From: Prostheceraeus crozeri
Lineage: Eukaryota; Platyhelminthes; Polycladida; Euryleptidae
Assembly: GCA_907163375.1 (NCBI GenBank)
Contig: CAJQUW010015589.1
Span: 62,001-126,000, forward strand
Reading direction: 5' to 3'
Length of the DNA: 64,000 nt
How positions within the stretch are numbered: the first letter of the stretch is position 1; each line of letters opens with the position of its first letter. Below the pieces are notes generated by a model. That model was not told the DNA's origin, did not search any database, and was given only the letters and a program-made list of their open reading frames with translations. This document shows positions 1-13,400 of the stretch, piece by piece. The position numbers were made by a program, and so were the translations under genes.

Positions 1-929
1 TTAATGATAATTTGACCACGAAAATGCTTAATTTTAAGCACTTTTCTAACCATTTTGAAAAGAAGCTGTACCACTTTATTTAGTTAGAGACACCCTGTTA
101 ATAATGATATTTTGTTGACAATGATCAAAATGGCCGATTTGTGTAACGCAACCGCTTTTATGAAACTGATATCATGAATTTTGAACACGTTGATTTTAGA
201 AGTCAATTTTTCAAGGAGCCAAAATTTCGTATTTTTTATCTAGTTCTGCTACTAAAGCCGTCAAGGTGGATTAACTTTTAGGATTTTTTATTTGGGTAAT
301 GTTTGGTGATATCCCAAAGCGGCTAGCGCTCACAAGCAGTTGGAAGATGGAAATCTGCCTTTAAAGATAGGTACAAAAGTGCTTAATTTTAAGCACTTTT
401 CTAAATTAAAGTACTCCACTTTGAAAGCATATTTCTTCAAAACTACAACCGCAAATAACTCTGGACCACTTTCTGCAAAAGACAAACGATATGAATTGCT
501 TTAAAAGATAACAGGCAACGGCTTGAGAAACCTATCAATATTTTTATTTGATAATTAACAGTAAATGTAGGTATTTTTCACACGTCTGAAAAAGACGAAA
601 GCAAGAAATTTACAATGAAGCAAACCCGCCAAGCCATTGATATTGTGCTAATTCCTAGGCCTATATCTTATGAATGATATGTATAGCAGTCAAGTATGCA
701 CACTTAATAGTTTTTCCTAAATTTGCTATCATAGATTAAAGAGAAAAGTGCTTAATATTAAGCATTTTCCTATTTCAAGTTCCCTTTGAAATTGTATGTG
801 TATAGATACCTGAATATGAGTAAAACTGCATTAATATGGGGCGATAATCAACCATAATGATCAACTATATTCATTCATGTTAAAATATAATTATGTTAGG
901 ATATCATCATGACTTTCATATGAGTAAGC
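1..929. other. Non-coding AT-rich DNA with three copies of a palindromic motif
   Basis: No gene seen. Holds palindromic copies of the GTGCTTAA/TTAAGCAC motif at 21-45, 375-400 and 744-768. Confidence 0.6.
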
Positions 930-3263
930 GTTGATTGAGTAATCATCATGCTGCAGTAGGCCTATCTGAAGTTTTCGAAGGCAGAAAATCCCGATGGCGA
1001 AATCATTGACTTCATCAACCGCGTCAACGAAAACTTCCAATGCTCTCTTAGTTCTGGGGACCGGCTTTGTCTGGACGAAAGCATGGTTAAAGCTTACCAT
1101 AAAGGACTGACTGGAAAAGTTAAAATTATTCGCAAACCGCGTCCGATCGGCAATGAAATCAAGGATATATCGGACGCGCGGTCAAACATCGTTCTGAAGA
1201 TAGAATTAAACGAAGGAAAAGAGAGAATGCGAGAAAAAGGCCAAGTTTCAGAATACGGAGCCACCACAGCCGCAGTGCTGAGACTGACAAAGGACTATCA
1301 TAGATCAGGGAGAACTGTGATTGCAGACTCTTGGCCGTCAAGAGTTCAACTGCATTGATGAAAGCAGGTCTATATTCAATCATGCTAGCAAAAACAGCAC
1401 ACAAGAACTATCCGAAAGAGCTACTGAATGAGAGAGAACTCGAGCGAGGGGAATGGATAGCTTATGCCGCAAAACTTGATGACACAGACCTCCAGGCTGT
1501 TAGCTTCATGGATTTGAAGAAGAAGCATTTCATTTCAACGTGCTCTACTGCGATCGCTGGAAATCCCAAGAAAACAGCATCACGGTGAGATACCCAGACC
1601 GCAGGTAGCCGAGAAATATTTGAAGTATTGTCCTTCGATGGATGTATTCAATCACTTCAGAACCGGTGCTTTAGGATTCGAAGATGTTGTCAAAACACAC
1701 TCACCGCATATACGCCAGGCATGTGGTGTTCTGGGATTCATTTTTACTAATTCCTACTTGGTGTATAGATATTTTAAGCCTGGACAATCTGAATTGACTC
1801 ATGCCGACTTCAAAATGAGTTTAGCAAACAGTCTTCTCCATTTCACTATGATCAAAGTTGGAAATGAGACAAGAAGAGATTTTCTGAACATTCCTCAAGA
1901 TCTGATGCAGAGCTCTCATAGGCCAGCTCATTTGCCTCATCCAAAGCCATGCTACATTTGTCGACATGGATATGCTGAAATTGAGCGAAACACAACATCA
2001 TTTCAATGTGTCTTCTGCGAAAACCTATCTGCAAGTTAAACTCAACTCGCCCCTGTTGGTCGAAGCACATTCAAGATGGACTTCCCCCAAAACGAAGTCA
2101 AAAACGAGTTTAAATAGACTTTCCCTGACTATTCTATTATACAAATTGCGTGATTTATTTGGCTGATTAAGCCTACTCGGAAACCTGTCGGCACATTGAT
2201 TGAGATTTCACAGGTATGTAAACAGAGATATATTTAGAAGAAACGGTGTTTTTCTTTTCGGATACATTGGGGTGTAGAGATTGATTAACTAAAACTATGG
2301 CAACTTAGCCATTTTACGTACCAAAAACGAAGTATGAGTACATTTGTCAAAATGCTTAAAATCAAGAATTTTTGCCATCTGATTACTATGTGAACTAGAA
2401 TAATATTTGTGATGTGAGTTATCAATCATAACTTTTCCTAATCACTGAGGATTTATTCAAGTTGTGTAGCACAACTAACGTGCAGTATCTTTAGGTAAAT
2501 ATGTTATAAAAGCCGTTGTGGTAACTAGGCCGGGTACTACGCTATAGAAAGGTTATAGCAAATTATAGGTTTATAGCCACCAGGTATAACCGATATAATG
2601 CAACAATTGTGACAGCATATTGTGAAATAGCAAGTTTAGCTATCACTTTGGTGTCGTGCCTACACTTTGGTATATGTTATCTAAAAAGAGAAAAGTGCTT
2701 AAAATTAAGCACTTTTACTTCTCATATTTAACCAGCGACAGCGGCTACGAAATGTATTCAATTTTAATTGCGCTTACATATGTTTCTATGAACACACATT
2801 CCATCAATCTGTAGTAATCCCAACGGCTTGGCGTCTTTAAAACACAATAATGTTGATAAAAACATTTTTTCATTGAACAAAATATGTTAAAAATTAGCAT
2901 AAAAATTTCACATTTGAAGTCCCCCAAGCTTCTATAACCTCTATCTTCTGATTTTTCATCGCATTTCACGTATTACAGTGCTATTCAATATTCATAGACT
3001 GTCAAATAAAAAAACCCGTATAGCTTTTAAAAAATGACAATTTTCTGATATTTTCAAAAATATATTTTTGTTCAAAGTGATGTCATACAAAAAGCAAGAC
3101 CGATAAGAGGATTCCAAATTAGGACGTATTATACTTGAACGTAATGATTACAGATGTGAAGTTGTCGGATGGTTTTCTGTGTGATGAATACTAAATAATA
3201 TCCATTTTCTAAAAGTGTGAAAAGTGCTTAAAATTAAGCATCAATGCTTAAAATTAAGCACTT
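21..3263. repeat. Dispersed palindromic motif AAAAGTGCTTAA(n)TTAAGCACTTTT
   Basis: Near-perfect palindromes of about 25 bp at 21-45, 375-400, 744-768, 2691-2716 and a double copy at 3220-3263, with a decayed copy near 2350-2372. The core is GTGCTTAA followed by TTAAGCAC. I did not see the motif elsewhere in the window. They flank and straddle the piggyBac relic but are not its ends in any obvious way. Confidence 0.7.
930..2038 (+). pseudogene. piggyBac-type (DDE_Tnp_1_7) transposase relic
   Basis: Three frames carry successive parts of a piggyBac-family transposase. First, ENFQCSLSSGDRLCLDESM, KPRPIGNEIKDISDARSNIV and YGATTAAVLRL through to TVIADSW (about 980-1335). Second, STALMKAGLYSIMLAKTAHK to FISTCSTAIAGNPKK (about 1337-1575). 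Third, MDVFNHFRTGALGFEDVV, NSYLVYRYFKPGQSELTHAD and a cysteine-rich tail with CYICRHG and CVFC (1620-2038). DES and ADSW correspond to catalytic-acid positions of the family, and the C-terminal Cys pairs match its zinc-binding tail. The N-terminal part is missing and there are at least two frameshifts (about 1335-1345 and 1570-1620), so this is a dead copy. Terminal inverted repeats not found. Confidence 0.8.
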
Positions 3264-4086
3264 GGTCAATTTAACATTAACTCTCATTTTGACTTCCTTT
3301 ACTTTTTGAAGGGAGACCTTCACATTTGAAAAATGTTCAGCTTAAATTCCTACATATTCCGAAACTTTCGAGAAAAAGAAAATATAGCTATTATTTTGAC
3401 GACATACAGATTTATTCATTACGGACAAAAGTTATCATGTGTGGTCGTACATTTTCCGGGAATCAACGTCAGGCCTTTGGAAAATTAACTACATTGAGTC
3501 ACAACAAACAGGCCGCTCATTATTGAAACATAGCTCAATCAGATGCGATCTGAAACGATTTGTCACGGGTACATGCGCTCTTTCCATTATGCAAATACGA
3601 ATGAGAAAACTGGACAAAGGAAAGACAATTCGAACACAAGGACGACCAGAAATTAAAAAAATTGGAATCATTCATTCTCCACACAAAACATCGCACTTGG
3701 CCGCAGAAAATCAAAAATAAAAGCAAATACATGATAGAAAAATAATTCCACAAACCAATCTCAAGTTCTCAAACATTAAATTAACTTAGGAATGAAAAAG
3801 AGCAAGGAGGCATTGGATTGGAATTCGAAAAGAGAAGATATCTTCGGTCAAAAATCGATCATCAATGCACCCTGTGCTATTAGGCAGTTCTATAGTTAGC
3901 TAAGCCACTCAAGTTTTAGAGCGACTGATTAGACTCGTGAGCAAACGCCAGGAAGTTTCAGGAATGGTATCAAATAGTCAAGAAATAAAAAAAGGCACAG
4001 AGAAGAAGTAAAGAAGAAGTGAAGAAGAAAATAGAGACTAAGTCTCTACTGAAACCAAGAAAGCGTGCTGATACTCCTAATATACA
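2039..4086. other. Non-coding spacer
   Basis: No gene supported; short open frames here lack splice context or recognisable motifs. Contains two of the palindromic motif copies and AT-rich unique sequence. Confidence 0.5.
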
Positions 4087-4092
4087 TTTAAT
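4087..4092 (-). terminator. Poly(A) signal variant ATTAAA
   Basis: ATTAAA on the minus strand about 105 bases after the TAA of the glutamate-rich terminal exon, the expected place for a cleavage/polyadenylation signal of that transcript. A common hexamer in AT-rich DNA, so only modest support. Confidence 0.4.
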
Positions 4093-4195
4093 AGGGAGTC
4101 TTTGAATACAAACAGTTGTCTTTGACATGATCATTTGTTAAATGCCGTCTACCGTCGCTGTTAATGCTGTAAGAATGAGATAGGACTACGCTACA

Positions 4196-4444
4196 TTAGG
4201 GCTCTTCCTCTTCTTCAGTCTCTTCCTCCATCATCTCTCGCATTTTCCGGAGTCGTCGTTGATTCCGAGCCCAAGGCCCCGTCTGCCGGGGACTGTCAGG
4301 GTCATAACGCCGTCGAGGTAACGGTCGGGATTTGAGGGCACCAAGTGTCGGTCCGGCAGGTCCAGCCAATTTCGAAGCGGCGGAGCTGACACTCCGGCGA
4401 TAACGTTTCGACAACACTGTGATGGGAGCATCGTCCAGGTACTC
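4196..4444 (-). CDS. TTLL4: Terminal coding exon with Arg/Pro-rich region and glutamate-run C-terminus
   Basis: Acceptor TTTTCAG at 4445-4451, then an 82-codon frame to TAA at 4196-4198. It begins [18 protein letters not shown], continues through a Pro/Arg-rich basic stretch and ends in [16 protein letters not shown]. Base composition is clearly more GC-rich than the surroundings, as expected of coding sequence. Its phase (0) fits the donor of the 24535 exon. That is the only link to TTLL4, since the intervening 20 kb shows no other exon on this strand. It could instead be the last exon of a different gene. Confidence 0.6.
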   Translation of the reverse strand, partial: EYLDDAPITVLSKRYRRSVSSAASKLAGPAGPTLGALKSRPLPRRRYDPDSPRQTGPWARNQRRLRKMREMMEEETEEEEEP

Positions 4445-7400
4445 CTGAAAAGGAGAGGAAGTCAGATGAGTGATGTGCAGGCACGAGTGATGTCTCTACA
4501 TTCAGTTCGAATAGTCTGAAACTATGGTTCAAAACCTACTTTAAATGATAGTTTTGACATACAATCTAATATAACTTCATTACTAAGCAGTTGACATTTA
4601 TTGAGTCATTCATTCTAACTGTCTCGCTTTTCAGCAAGTTACCCTGATTTTTTAAGGATTAATTCTAAGTTTAACTCATATGCAGTCAAACTTGAAATCT
4701 AAATATTGGCCTCGTTTCCTACGACACTCGCTTACATAAGCTGTCCATATGCAATCTTCGTCAGACATTTACTGCTTTTTAAAGCATAGACATGTTTGAA
4801 AATCTATTTCTAAATGTCAGAAGACATTCAAATATGCTAGACGAAATAACTGCGAAAAATCAAAATAATATCTTCTCGTAAAATCGCACATAGTCAAGTA
4901 GCTTACATACACACATCTCGATAAATCTGATGATCTATCACACTTAAAAATCTGCGTGAGGAGGAATTGCAAATCATAACTCGCAAATTCGTAATTATGC
5001 ATTCAACACAACATCAAAATAGTGTGAATTTTTGATATCACTTAGATTTCAGTCGATAAACAACACAAAATACGAAAGTACGCCATGTTCTTAGATTTAC
5101 GACATTAGCAAAATTGTAATAATTGCATCAAATCTTGCTCCTGTCGCAGGAAAGGATTCGAAGTAAAATTTGAATAACAAAATCGTTCTCAACAACAACA
5201 AAAATACATGTTTCTGTTAAAATCTTGGCCGGAAACGTCAATTGCAGACCTGCCAACCTTGAAACATGAAAATCCGGGACAAATTTTATTACCGTAACTA
5301 CCCGCGTATATGACGATACCATGAATAGGACGCAGTGGATATTTGACCCCAGTAGCGATGGAAGGACTGTGCGCCTGCGTATAGGACGCATCCTAATTTT
5401 AATCCTTAATTTCCATTATTTTTTATAGAAACGGTGTCATTAAGTTAAGTCATCTCCATTCAATTGCTACGATCGCAGTGTGTGCTGATTCATGACTCAC
5501 TCATCCTGTCAGTCAAAAATATTGATGTATTGATAAATATTGACAAATATTGCAAGTATGAAATGTTTATAGGAAATTTTTGATTTTTGATAAATGCATC
5601 ATTTTTATAATAATTAATGATTATGCATAATTGACGTTTACAAGTCAACAGTATGGTCTCAAGTCTCTTCAACAGAAAGATCAGTTGAAAGCAAGATCAT
5701 AAGATACATCCCACCCTGTTAACAGTATTCGTCGCAAAAACTGGAATGCAAATTTGGAAAACACTTACTACCTTTTTAAACTCAATAGAAGGAAATACAT
5801 CCGGGCTATATTATGATTAATAAAAGACATCAGCGTGAAAAGACAATGTCACTAAGAAATCCACAAACTTCATCATTATGCATGTTTCCTTATCTTCAGG
5901 ATTGCGCGCGCAGCGCAAATGTTTGAAATATGCGTTCTTAAACAATCTAGAATTCATCTTAGGTTAATAAATTCAAAATCCGGGACAGCATTTTAATTTT
6001 TCCGGGACATCCGGGACAGCTCCAAAATCCGGGACAGTTGGCAGGTCTGCAATTGCGCCTTGCAGCTTGAAAGCAGACCTATTTAGGCATACATCCAAGA
6101 ACAAATTTCAGGCGACAAGTGATTTTCAAGATAAAACAATTGCAGGAAATATTGTAATTATTGTAGGTATAATAGTAGTATATAGGCAACTATTACCAGG
6201 TATTCTGCCAGGTTTTGCTTTTTCTATTTTGACCGTAAACCTGTAACTAATCCAAATTTGTAAATCTTATCATTAATCAGTTGAACTTGCTAGGTGATTG
6301 AATAGCGGTCATATCACACTTGCTGAGCAATAATTAGAATTACTTATTGGGAAGAAATTAGTATCGACATGCCGATTCTTGTCTCATTCACCACATAATT
6401 TTGTTGGCAAATATTTTTGAAACTTGAAATTAATGGTTATATTTGCACTAAAATACGAAGATGTTGCAAATACACATCTCTTCTCGCTCTGATCAAGGTC
6501 CATCTCACCCGTGAGAACTAAGGTTACGGTGGAATATATGGATAGAAAATCCGTTCTTCGAAAGAACTTTTCTAAATGTTCAGCATCACGTGAAATAGAC
6601 GTGAATCAAATATGTAATCGCTGTTTCAATGTATTATAATGTTCGTGTCAATCATGACAGTTGCCAAGCTACCTTCATCGATAGACTGATGTTGTGTTAT
6701 CTACAGCTCCTCTCCCAACTCCAGTAACCATACTCGATCCCAGTTTATCTGATCATCGCCTCTTAAGGTGGCACGTAGACCTCCCAAGGCCACGCCTTAC
6801 CTACAAAACTACCTCTTACAGACCCTGGAACCGACTTGATATTTCACAACTGCGTTCGTCTCTCCGAGATTCTGTATTGTGTAGTCCCGAACTGTGGTCT
6901 ACTCTTGATACTAATCAGTTAGCCGAAGAATATAACTCTACTATCACGTCAGCTCTTGATCGTCTTATACCCTTGAAAACAAGAAGACGTCCTTGCAGGC
7001 CATCGGATCCATGGTTCGATGAGCAATGTCGCATCCTCAAACGCCGTGTGAGGAAAGAAGAACGCCGCTTTCGTCGTCTTTTATCTTTCAATTCACCTTC
7101 ATCGGATTTGACTTTCTCGGAGTGGAGGTCACATCTCCATGAGTACCGCGCGTTGCTCAAGTCAAAGCGCTCAGCCTTCTGGCAGTTGAAAGTCGACAAT
7201 ACCAGTAATAATCCTCGTGAGCTTTGGCGAACTTTCGATTCTCTACTTGGTCGTGGTAAACGCCCTCTTCCACCCTCACCGCAGAAGACTTCCAACTATC
7301 GTTTCTACAGAAAGCAGCTTCTGTTAAACTTGCTACAGCCAACGCTGATCAACCCGTCTTCTCCTCAGCACCAGACAACTGTGACTTTCCACTACTTCAA

Positions 7401-10400
7401 ACAATCACGGTCGAGACTGTCACGACTGCCATTTCGAAACTGCCGGAAAAATCCTCTTCCCTTGATCCTATACCGACGTCTGTGTTGAAAGAATGTGCAG
7501 ACACTTTGATTCCTTTTCTTATCGAGCTCTTCAATCGTAGCATCTCGACTGGTTGTTTCCCGGAATGTTGGAAGAATGTTCGAATTACTCCTGTACCCAA
7601 GAAATCCTGCAATGACCCCAATGACACCTCATCTTATCGACCAATTTCCAACCTGCCAGTCCTTTCAAAACTCCTGGAGAGAATTGTTGCGCCCCAACTT
7701 CGCGAACATCTCAATCACTTTAATCTTCTTCCACGCTTTCAGTCAGCATACCGCCATCATCACTCAACCGAGTCCGCCATGCTTAACATAACATCTGACT
7801 GTCTCAACTCCATGGACAATGGTAATATTGTATTACTATCTTCCCTCGACCTAACCGCTGCATTTGATAGCATTGATCACTCAATCCTTATTCGACGCCT
7901 TCAACTGTCCTTCGGCCCCCCAGGCACAGCTTTGAAGTGGTTCGACTCTTTCATCCGTCAGCGAAAACTTTCAGTCTTCCTGCGCAAGTCATCCTCTTCG
8001 TGTGTCCCTGTCTATTGTGGCGTGCCCCAGGGCTCAGTCCTGGGCCCACTTCTATTCATACTGTACTCTTCTGACATTATCCAAATCGCTGAAACGCATG
8101 ACCTGTTTATTCATGTGTTTGCTGACGATATTTTACTGTATGGCCGTTCTAACCCTTCTCAATCTCAACTGCTCAGTGCCAGACTCTCAGCATGTATAAA
8201 TGCCTTATCCACATGGTTGAAGACAAACCATCTCCTACTAAATCCTGCAAAAACGACTGCTATGTGGTGTTCTTCAAAGCGTCGACTCCTGCCTCCCACT
8301 AACCACATCCTCCTTGGCGATGCTCAAATCAAGCCTACCTCAACGCTCCAGTGCCTTGGTATAACACTCGACAGCCACTTAACTTTCAAACCCAATATCT
8401 CGAGAACAGTGTCGTGTTGCTTTTCCTCCCTTCGTCTCATTCGCAGTATCCGCTCCTCTATTAACCCCTTGCTCACCAAAGTTCTTGTCACTTCGTTAGT
8501 GTTATCTCGGCTTGACTATTGCCTTTCCATTCACGCTAGCTTACCTGCGTCTTCTCTTCATCGTCTTCAGCGTGTAATACATGCTGCCGCTCGAATTATT
8601 TTTATGTCCTCTCGCTATGACCCTATTTCACCCCTGTTGTCGCAACTCCGATGGCTCCCCATCAAAGGCAGAATTGAATATAAAATTGCTGTTCTTACTT
8701 TTCAGTGTCTTAACCTCTCCGCCCCAGAATACCTCTCTTCCAAACTTACCAATATTTCTTCTCTTCCAAGTCGCTCGCGCCTTCGCTCTTCAAGCACTGC
8801 TAAACTTCTTACCCCATTTACTCGACACCCGACCCTAGGCGGTCGTTCTTTCTCCTCCACCTCCCCAAGCGTGTGGAACTCTCTTCCCACTTCTCTAACC
8901 TCCCCCATGTCCTTTTCTTGCTTCAAACGCATGCTTAAATCTCATCTCATAAATAAATACTTGTAATCTTTTTGGAATGTGTTTGTAATCTACTAGTACT
9001 ACATAAATATCGGTTGACCTGCTGTTTGGCAACTAGTGTACGAATCTTTGTTGTACATTTTTCTATTTGTGATATGGCCTTGAAGTCCTTCATGGACAAA
9101 ACGCCACACTTTTGTGAAATTCTTTACATAAATAAATAAATAAATAAATAGACGAAACATCAGCGCTGGAGATTGATCTACCGCACAGAAACTTTGATAA
9201 AAGAAAGTTCTCATGTGATCCTCAATCTCGGCTGAAATATTTCAGATTGCAAGTTACATGACTTGCTTACAATTTTTGCATCAACACGAATTCATGAATA
9301 GAAGCGATCATTAACTAATGCTGACCAACTGTTCTTCTTTCTAGATATGTTAATAGATTAATGTAACACTTCTTGCTGTGCTCATAATCCAGCACCGTAG
9401 CAACTTGAAGCAATGTGCCACAATTCATGATTACGTGATGTGATAGAACACGATAGTGCACTATCGTGCACGGTAGTGACAGTCAAGTTGGGAATTCCAA
9501 GAATAAAATGTTGAATTTCACTTGACCAAATAGGAAAAATTGTCTTCCAAATTATGCGGAAGTAATGTCGCTCCCTCTTCTAGTGATAAATTGTAAAATA
9601 GCGACAGCGAAAAACAAGATGTATATTATCATACATGATACAAACACAGAGCGTGATGACGGGCACGTTTTCACAACAATAATTGCAGTATATGCACTAT
9701 AATCATAATCAAAATTTTCCTACTCCTGTTTATCACGAATATTTTGTTGATTAAGAATAAATCATGACCCGACGCGTTTCGTCTTAAAGACTGCTTCAAG
9801 GGCACACTGACAAGGTTTCAAGATAGGTTTATATGCTGTGATCTTGAATCCGACATCTCCTCACATAAGCTCATGAAGTCTATTCATTAAATTATACATT
9901 TTCGACACAGTCCAGCAAGATTCAGCCTTCTTAGCATATACCGCCGATTTCTGTTTATCCAATCATTAATATCCATCATTTCAGTGGCATGGTGCTATGT
10001 ATGACGATCAATGATGGTACTCATGTATGGACTATATACTTCAATTGGTTGAATTCATCAATAATTGCTAATTAGTGCAATATATTTCGCCTACTATCCG
10101 TAGGCATCATCAGGCAGTAAATGAATGATTTACAGAATAAAATTTGAAATTCACATCAAGTCACATCAAAAGATCTACAAAATATACAAAACTGTGGTAA
10201 TAGAAGAGAAGGAGCTATGCGGCAGGTAGTAAAGGGTTACATAGCACCAATAGCATTTATAGTATCATAACCCTTTACTACCTGCAGCATAGCTCCTTCT
10301 CTTCTCTTACTACAGTTTTGTATATTTTGTAGATCTTTTTTATATAAAATTATTTATTATTAAAATTTATAAAATTATATTAAAGCAACTTTGATTCTAT

Positions 10401-13400
10401 GCACATTTTGAATAGACATCAGCTTCAAATCTACGCGGGAGATTTCATTCAATTAAAGGACGATCACACTTTTAGGATTTTGATAGATGAATGCCATGAG
10501 CGGCTTCAATCACCAACAACGCGAATGCCGTTCAGCTCAAGTTCACGATTTTCACGAACTTGTTCCGCTGAGTGGCGTCATTCATGTTCTGTATACATGC
10601 ATGTTTATAATATCCACATTTACCTTACTGACATGTTCTAATCAAAGACGGTTGACGAAAGAAATATATTCGTTCACACCTCTGTGAAAGTACATTAACG
10701 GAACACACTCATGAAGAAATGAAAATTACAACGACTTGCGGACCTAATATCATAAACATTAACAGAAGTGAACAATAAACAAAGCATGGTAAATTGGCAT
10801 TCACATCTATGTGAAACAATTTCTATGAAAAAGATCTTTCATCAACTTCAATAAAACGATAGTTCCTTCAAAGGAAAGTTCTATTAAAGTCATGAACATG
10901 AAGATGAGTTCATTCTATAAAACAAACATCCACTATTAACGTTGAATGTGGTGCTCGTACATCTCCACTATATCACGACTGGGAATACTGAAAAGCAAGA
11001 CCGGAAGAAAAGCTATTTAGGTAATGACGTTTCACATCGGCTTCAACCGACTACGCATCAGATACCATGATGACATAATGCTGATCATCATCGTTTTCAG
11101 ATCCTGACTTGTGTTCGAGTTCAAAGTCACGGGAATAGTAATGACGGATTTTGGGTTGAATAAGTCAACGGAATTTGATAAATTCAACAAATGAATCGGC
11201 CGTGATAAGGCAAAACAACATATTTTAAAATACGTTGTTTTGCCTTAACTTGGTCATGTGGGTAATTCAGTATGTGTATTTTCGTCTGAGATAAGTCAGT
11301 TATTTTAAACAAGAAAAACTAATGCTTTTTTAGGTAAAACAATTTGGAATCATAAGCTACACGTCAATAGAACTAACTATCTCATCGAGGTCCGATGAAG
11401 TATCTTTCCTAATGAACACATAAAACAACGTATTCCAAAATACGCTACAATTTCTGTGATATTTAGTTGACTTCTACAAGGCCAGAACAACGTATTTCAA
11501 AATACGCTACAATCTTTGACTCTTCATTCATAATAATACCGATTAGAAATCTAAAATATATTGTGCACATTCGCAATCGCATCATGCATCTTCTTTCTGA
11601 AAGAAGTATTTTGCAACACGTTGTTTTGCCTTTTCATGCCTCAAACTGAAAAGGTACATTTTGAAATACGTTGTCTTGGTCTTTCATTCCTCCAGAAATG
11701 AAAACCGCATTTTAAAATGCGTTGTTTTAGATTTTCATGCCTCTGAAACTGAAAAGTGCAATTTAAAATACGTTGCTTTGGCGCTTCATACGCTGAAACA
11801 GAATAACGCATTGTGAAATACGCTGTTTTGGCGTTTCAAGCCTATGAAAATAAATAACGTGTTTAGAAATACGTTGTTTTTAGCTTGAAAGTGCCTGTTT
11901 GCTTTTACCACGGATTTCTCAAAATAGCTATTTTCAAAATATGTTGTTTTGCCTTTTCACGGCCGAAATGGTGACGAAAAAAATAGTGATCTGTATCTCA
12001 TGTCAAGGAGGTATTCTCAATATTTGAATGTCTAGTGATGAACAAGAACGATGAATTCTAAAACAACAATCTTAACAATTATATGTTTTCCGCAAGTACT
12101 GAATGTTGAATTGGCAAGCTTTCATAGTTTGAATTAAACATCGATTTTTTAAACTGAGAACGTTAGTTATAGAAAGTTACAGATAGTCTTGAGTAACAAT
12201 CACATCAGAGTTCTTCACTAACTTATGTACAGGGTGTTCAGCATAAATGGCAAGGATTACAAATCGCTAGCTTCATAGCTCGTAGGTGGAAAAAGCAAGT
12301 TATTTGAGCTACTGCTTCATTCGCGCATTAGTTTACATTACAACCAAACTAGGTTCAAGTTTGTTTTTAATTTACACTTTGTCCTTGTATTGACATATAT
12401 ATCTAAACCGAGATTGACAATTATACCATTGAAACATACCACTGGATAATAATTTATTTCAAAACACAAAAATGTTCGGAATAATCATCTCGCTACTATC
12501 TACAACATTTTTACAGTAGCATGACTAGACATGAAAAATGGAGTGTAACTACATTCAACGATGCATCTCTATCTTCCCTTAATTCCATATTAAGGGATAT
12601 CAAACAACAGTTATGGCCACCTTACTAATTAAAGGTCAATCATGAATAATAAATATATTATTAAAAGGCAGCTATGTTTAATTAGACGAGAAAGTTGTCG
12701 AAAGTGATCGTCCCGAGATTCCGACAACAATGAAAATTCGATAATTTTCATTAGATATAGTAATAAATTGATGGCAAACAAAGGTTTTCATTGTATTCCT
12801 GTTTCTTGTTAATGTGAATAGCATCACTTTGGTAAAACATAAATGATCTGGCTCTTCGATTCTACACTTTCTCCAGATCAGAGCAATTCATTATTTCTCG
12901 TGTAGCACTAATCTTTCTGAAAAGGACCAAGATGCTTTTAAGATATATATCCCTTCAGTGATATCTCTAAATGTCATTGTCTTTATGGGGGCCGAAGGTG
13001 GTGGAACATGATGTTGGACATTCATCTTATAGCCATTAAATTTGGTCTACGCAAGGTGCAGAAAATTTCATGGATTATAAGGACGATTCGCACAATGTCT
13101 TGATCAGGGGTTCTCCTGGAGATCGGAAGGTATTCTTCCATACAGTTATAATCAAAGAGGAATCATTGAGTGATTTGGATTAGTTAGAAATTAGATCAGC
13201 AAGCCTGAGGATTGTCAAATCTACAGAGACATCGAGAAAATACGATTTCCTTCACCATTTGAGTTGGAAACCACAATTCGAGGAAATGTGAAATATTAAA
13301 AAGAATATTATTTTCCACTCCTGTCACATGAGATGAAAATCTATAGAAAAATGTTTGTATCAAGAATTTATTCTTATGGCAACCGAAGAAGGCCTGATAA

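Larger units (their letters stand above)
6690..9151 (+). mobile_element. 5'-truncated L2/CR1-like LINE
   Basis: Retrotransposon copy that would insert by target-primed reverse transcription. It starts inside the apurinic endonuclease domain ([15 protein letters not shown] keeps the terminal SDH motif), runs through the reverse transcriptase, and ends with a 3' UTR and an AAAT repeat (about 9130-9151). The short AAAT microsatellite instead of a long poly(A) tail, and the RT sequence, point to the CR1/L2/jockey group; the exact clade is not settled. Codon use is much richer in C than the flanks. I did not find a target duplication. Confidence 0.85.
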
